NCBI GenBank assembly: GCA_016906335.1
Contig: JADEYG010000012.1
Location: 992,501-1,056,500 of the forward strand
Direction: 5' to 3'
Length of the DNA: 64,000 nucleotides
Source: Novakomyces olei
Taxonomy: Eukaryota; Ascomycota; Novakomycetes; Novakomycetales; Novakomycetaceae
Shown: positions 58,294 through 64,000 of the stretch, piece after piece
Position numbering within the stretch: the stretch's first letter is position 1
How the letters are laid out: every line of letters starts with the position of its first letter
Notes under the pieces: model-generated
The model's input: only the letters and a program-made list of their open reading frames with translations
Told to the model about the DNA's origin: nothing
Database searches by the model: none
Program-made: the position numbers and the translations under genes

Positions 58294-60923
58294 ATGGCTT
58301 CGAAAAGCGCATTGCCCAAACGTATGCTACAAACCTGACCTTTGTTCTTTGTATAGCTTTTTTGTTTTTTATATTGCTTTGCGTATTAGAGCGCTTATGT
58401 CTGTTTTTATGATCCCTCACGGTACTGCCTCCGCTTTTCCAGAGACTGTCCAATTCCCACCTCAATTTTTATTCTGATACTGACTGCTGTAGCTAGCGAC
58501 TTGAACGAGACGTAATCACGATTGCATATTAAAGGATACTGCATTACTAACCTGCAACTTCCAGATGGAACTACCTCGAAGCCGGTGTTACGCAAGTCGT
58601 TGAACACTTGGACGAAGGATTGAGCTATCAAAAGTATATGGAACTTTATACGTACGTAATCGATTGGGAATGAAATTTATTCATGTCTAACTGGTTCAGC
58701 GTGATCTACAACTATTGCACTCACAGTCGGAGCGGCGTCGATGCTGGAGGCGGAGGGCTCAGTAAAGGTGCGAATCTTATGGGCGGAGACTTGTATCAGT
58801 TGCTGGTAAAGTATTTCACCACACACTTGGCAAAGCTACGCAAGACAGTGGACCGCAACACGGACGAAGCCTTTGTCGTAGCCTACGATCAACAGTGGGA
58901 CCGTTTTACTACGGGGGCAACTTTTGTCCATCATCTTTTCAAGTACCTTAATCGGCACTGGGTCAAGCATGAGATTGAAGAGGGCAAATACTACATTCAT
59001 GATGTCTATACTCTAGCACTGCTGTGTTGGAAAACAGAACTTTTTCTACCCCTGAGCCAAAAGTTACAGGACTCGCTCTTTCGCATGATTGAACGCCAAC
59101 GTGACGGCGAAGTAATTCAAAACTCCCGGATCAAGGCCGCTGTTGATTCAATGGTGGCGTTGGGCATTGATGACTCGGCCGACCGGGGAATCAGTTCTTC
59201 AACTGCTTCCCAGGCTCATACTTCTGCTGCTGCTAATGGAGGAGATATCGGTGTCTATAAACAGCACTTTGAGCAGGGCTTTATTGCAGAAACAAAGGCT
59301 TATTACAAAAAGCAGTCGGAGCTGTTCCTGGCAGATAATACGCTAACTGAATACATGAAACGGGCAGAGCAGCGGCTGGCAGAAGAAGAAGCTCGGGTCA
59401 TATTATACCTGCATGAGTCTACCAGGACAACGTTGATGAAAACCTGTGAGCAAGTACTTATTGCTGACAACAAAGTCATATTGCAAGACCTTTTCACTCC
59501 CTTACTCGTCGGGGAAAAGTATGAGGATTTAGCCCGGAATTATGCGCTTTTGAGCTGTATTCCCAAGGATCTGGATATTTTGCGCAAACAGTTTGAAGAG
59601 CATGTGAAAGCTGTGGGCAATATTGCAGTAGAGAAGTGTGTGGGCGATACTGAAGGCCAGGACGCAACTGCAGTTGATCCAAAACTGTACGTTGATGCGT
59701 TATTGCAAGTTCATCACAAGTTTAATGGCCTTGTAAGCATGGCTTTCCAATCTGATGCGGGGTTTGCAAAGGCTCTAGACAACGCTTGTAGAGAATTTGT
59801 AAACAGAAACAAGGCGTGCCGCCAATCCTCAACGAAATCGCCCGATCTTTTGGCTCGCCGCTGTGATGCTCTATTGAAGCGAAACGCTCGTACCGCGGAG
59901 CCGGATGACTTGGAGGAATCGCTTAATAACGTTATTGTTATTTTCAAGTATATAGAGGACAAGGATGTATTTCAAAAATACTATGCTAAGGCACTGTCTA
60001 AACGGTTGGTTAATGCTACATCAGCGTCCGATGATGCTGAGACTAGCATGATTGCAAAGCTGAAAGAAATCTGTGGCTTTGAGTATACAAACAAGTTGCA
60101 ACGAATGTTCCAGGATATTGGAATCTCAAAGGATTTGAATGACGGATTTCGAACAGCACTGGACACGGGTGCTGGAGGTGGTAAAAAATACAAGTACGAT
60201 TTTAATATCCTCGTCTTGGCGACTTCTTTTTGGCCTCTGCAATCTTCGAGTTCTCCGTTCAATTTGCCACAGGAGCTGATGGCTCCAGTCGAAGAGTTTC
60301 AAAAGTTTTATGATCGTCGGCACTCGGGCCGCAAATTGAATTGGCTGATGCATCAGAGCAAAGGCGAGCTTAAAGTCAATTTTGCAAAGGCTTCAAGGGT
60401 CCCGTATACATTGCAGCTTTCTACTTATCAAATGGCAATTTTACTGGCATTTAACGAGTCGCTCGTGCAAACGTACGCCGACTTGTCCAAGCTTACCGGC
60501 CTCAATGATGTCATGCTGGCGGGCTCGTTAGAGCCGCTTGTTAAATCGCGCTTGCTTCTGGAACAAAAGTCTCCACAAATGGAACAGACGCGTTACGAAC
60601 TGAATCTGGAATTCAAGTCGAAAAAGATTCGGATGAATCTGAATGCACCGATTAAAGTCGAGCAAAAACAGGAGATTGATGAAACGAGCAAGACGATAGA
60701 AGAGGACCGTAAACTACTGGTACAATCAGCGATTGTACGAATCATGAAGGCGCGTAAAACCCTGAAGCACGTGGCTCTCGTGAACGAAACGATAAATCAG
60801 ATAAAGTCGCGATTTGCGCCAAAGATTCAAGACATCAAGCGGTCTATTGACATTCTTATTGAAAAGGAATACCTGGAACGTGTACCAAACAGTAAAGAAG
60901 CAGCATATTCATACCTTGCGTAG
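58294..60923 (+). CDS. CUL1: Cullin-1 (Cdc53), SCF ubiquitin ligase scaffold
   Basis: Scaffold that links Skp1/F-box proteins to Rbx1 in SCF ligases. Exons: 58294-58321, 58493-58511 (19-nt microexon), 58565-58651 and 58700-60923; total 2358 nt, 785 residues (human CUL1 is 776). The splices rebuild MASKSALPKPSDLNETWNYL, EAGVTQVVEHLDEGLSYQKY and MELYTVIYNYCTHS, the conserved cullin N-terminus that binds Skp1. The cullin homology domain follows (NVIVIFKYIEDKDVFQKYYA, KALSKRLV, MFQDIGISKDLN, FNILVLATSFWPL). The C-terminal winged helix has the neddylation site lysine in IVRIMKARKTLKH and ends KEYLERVPNSKEAAYSYLA. No truncation. Without the microexon the frame cannot be kept. Confidence 0.96.
58493..58511 (+). 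other. CUL1: 19-nt microexon of CUL1
   Basis: CTAGCGACTTGAACGAGAC, flanked by CTGTAG and GTAATC. It supplies PSDLNET of the protein with split codons on both sides. Confidence 0.85.
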
Positions 60924-62563
60924 GAGGTAATCAAATGGACAAACATTGGAGGACAAATTCGAGTCGAATTCTACACAGCAAAGAGAAAGGAATCAGGCTC
61001 GGCCTAGTGAATGCAGTATGTGATTTATTTGGCGACAGGATTCGGGTACAAGGATATCCGGCACTCCCGATTTATGTTTATACGTAGTATATAGTGATTT
61101 ATGCGTAGCGTCAAACGCCATTCCAGTCCGTCACATTCCCGTATTGGCCAATGATTTTCCTGGACAGTAGACGCATGTATTGTTCCGCAATACGCGCATG
61201 CGTAACAGCTATTTGTACTGTGCAATTAACTGCTCTACCCTACTATTAAACACCACTGCTTTTACAACGGCTCTGAGGCCACACATTAATCTTGGCGGCG
61301 TCATAGCTGCAAGCGGGTTTGGAAGCAGTGCGTGATTGTACACCCTTTATTCATAGACCGTGTTGTGGATAGAATGAAGCTTTCCAGCAACAAATACATA
61401 TACACACGGGTACCCGTTTGCCTATTGGACCGTCTTACTAAGCTAAGCTTTTTATTTAATTTGTGAATATCGCCAATAGGCGCCACTTTGTGCGTTACGT
61501 TACTTTTGTATCGTTATTTTGAGTGCGTTATTTTTGCGATCGTTAAAGATGAGCCCGCAATAATCGAGCCCGCAACCAATAATTTGTAAGCACATATATC
61601 CTCATAAACATAGAGCACAGTCAAGTAACACAGAACTCTATGTGCTGGGATGAGCAAGTAATGAGGTATCATGCCCTCAGGTGTAGTAGTCCTTGCGGTT
61701 TCCCGATTTGGCCGTTCGTGACAATTATTGGCCAATAGCGAACGCGTTTGCGTAGACCTCGGCCGACAAAGAGCAACAACATCCACGACTGAAGGATTGC
61801 AATTGGTCTTTATACACAAAGAGTTCTTCAAGTGTGCCTCACAAAGACGCTTATCTCACAGCAATTGGCGAACTGGCTCTTAGATCTGTGCAGTATATTA
61901 ATGTTCACCGCCACTGACACGTGCCTACGTGGGTAGAGTCACCTTGGACTGAACTGATATAAAGTCAGGGTCAAATCCAAAAGGGCTTTTACCTGCCCTA
62001 TATGACTTTAAACTAATTTGGGAAAGACCGTAATTAGTGAATGTTATACTGTAGGAACGATGGAATATGCGAAATGTAATGGCGCTGCATACTTTAATCA
62101 ACACCGCAGCTGCCGAAGGAGTAAGCTCATTGTTTACTGCCTTTGATACAAAGAATACTTTTTCAAATTTAAAGACTATTTAATTCCAAATCGCTTAATT
62201 TCAAACTGTTTGACTTTGAAACTATTGGATTTCTCTACCGCCGGTACGGCTCGACTGAAACGTGTTTAGCCAGACAATCGAGCCCTATTGCTTTAATCTG
62301 CTTGTCGATTGCGTAACGTAAGACAGTATATTGTATACCACTCGGCAAGTAAATAAAGGTTTATATACAATAACTGGTAGTTAAAACTGTCCAGCGTTAA
62401 AAATTTGTATGTACAAGTATAGCCATATAAATCTTATTATACGATTTCCACTATATTATGCGCAAATTAATGTCTATCATACTCATTATTGTTCCTACTA
62501 TAATAATATATCTGTTTGTGATTCCGTGCCTTGTATCTTTGACTTGCGAGGAGCGTCTTCAAC
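60924..62563. other. Long intergenic region upstream of HOG1
   Basis: 1.6 kb between CUL1 and HOG1 on the same strand. It contains the third ACGGGTACCCGT palindrome (61406-61417). A GGGTCAAATCC near 61967 resembles a tRNA B box but no cloverleaf could be built. No supported gene. Confidence 0.5.
61406..61417. promoter_or_regulatory. Palindrome ACGGGTACCCGT (third copy)
   Basis: Same core as at 9906 and 47849; the following bases TTGCCTATT resemble CCGCTTATT of the second copy. It lies about 1.15 kb upstream of HOG1. Confidence 0.4.

Positions 62564-64000
<1,437 letters not shown>

Noticed and set aside
61920-61985. tRNA-like B box (GGGTCAAATCC) upstream of HOG1
   Set aside because: No matching acceptor stem or A box at the right distance; arms do not pair.

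Overview
This is a gene-dense nuclear segment of a fungus. Coding sequence is split by short spliceosomal introns (mostly 32-240 nt, with GT/AG ends and branch sites like CTAAC or CTAAT), and the set includes fungal markers: Kre6/Skn1 glucan protein, Gep4, Brr6/Brl1, Imh1, Ino4-like bHLH, Nic96, Hog1. The Hog1/Sty1 N-terminus and the Pyp-style rhodanese plus PTP phosphatase fit Ascomycota. An early-diverging ascomycete (Taphrinomycotina) or a Pezizomycotina lineage both fit; I cannot decide from the sequence. No virus-like element, transposon, CRISPR, rRNA or convincing tRNA was seen.

Layout from left to right. Bases 1-10.7 kb: the N-terminal half of a TOM1/HUWE1 ubiquitin ligase (running off the left edge), mitochondrial isoleucyl-tRNA synthetase, and a 68-residue protein of unknown function with a CRE-type site upstream. 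11-25 kb: a Gyp5-like protein whose TBC domain is cut short, Brr6/Brl1 (+ strand), an SR-protein kinase, the golgin Imh1 and a Pyp-type tyrosine phosphatase. 26-37 kb: secreted GH36 alpha-galactosidase, nucleoporin Nic96, an Ino4-like bHLH factor and a GCIP/cyclin-D-binding-like protein. 37-46 kb: EMC6, acetate kinase, ribosomal protein eS8, a SWI3/RSC8 chromatin-remodeller subunit and a JmjC hydroxylase with a long acidic insert. 46-51 kb: HIS1, the C-terminal half of a Utp22/Nrap protein, and Gep4. 53-64 kb: Kre6/Skn1, a mitochondrial K+/H+ exchange-related protein, cullin-1 with a 19-nt microexon, and the first ~230 residues of the Hog1 MAP kinase (running off the right edge).

The genes are mostly housekeeping and not an operon or cluster. 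Loose themes are protein ubiquitination (TOM1, CUL1), stress MAPK signalling (HOG1, a Pyp-type phosphatase of the class that dephosphorylates it, a CRE site), Golgi and ER function (IMH1, GYP5-like, EMC6), the nuclear envelope and pore (BRR6, NIC96) and mitochondria (ISM1, GEP4, the KHE-related protein). The most unusual observations are two truncated host genes (GYP5-like, missing the end of its catalytic domain; UTP22, missing its N-terminal half), the cullin microexon, a recurrent palindrome ACGGGTACCCGT in three gene-free stretches, a helically phased A/T decamer array, and an intronic 15-bp minisatellite. Exon limits were worked out by hand from splice signals and family similarity, so individual boundaries may be off by a few codons.
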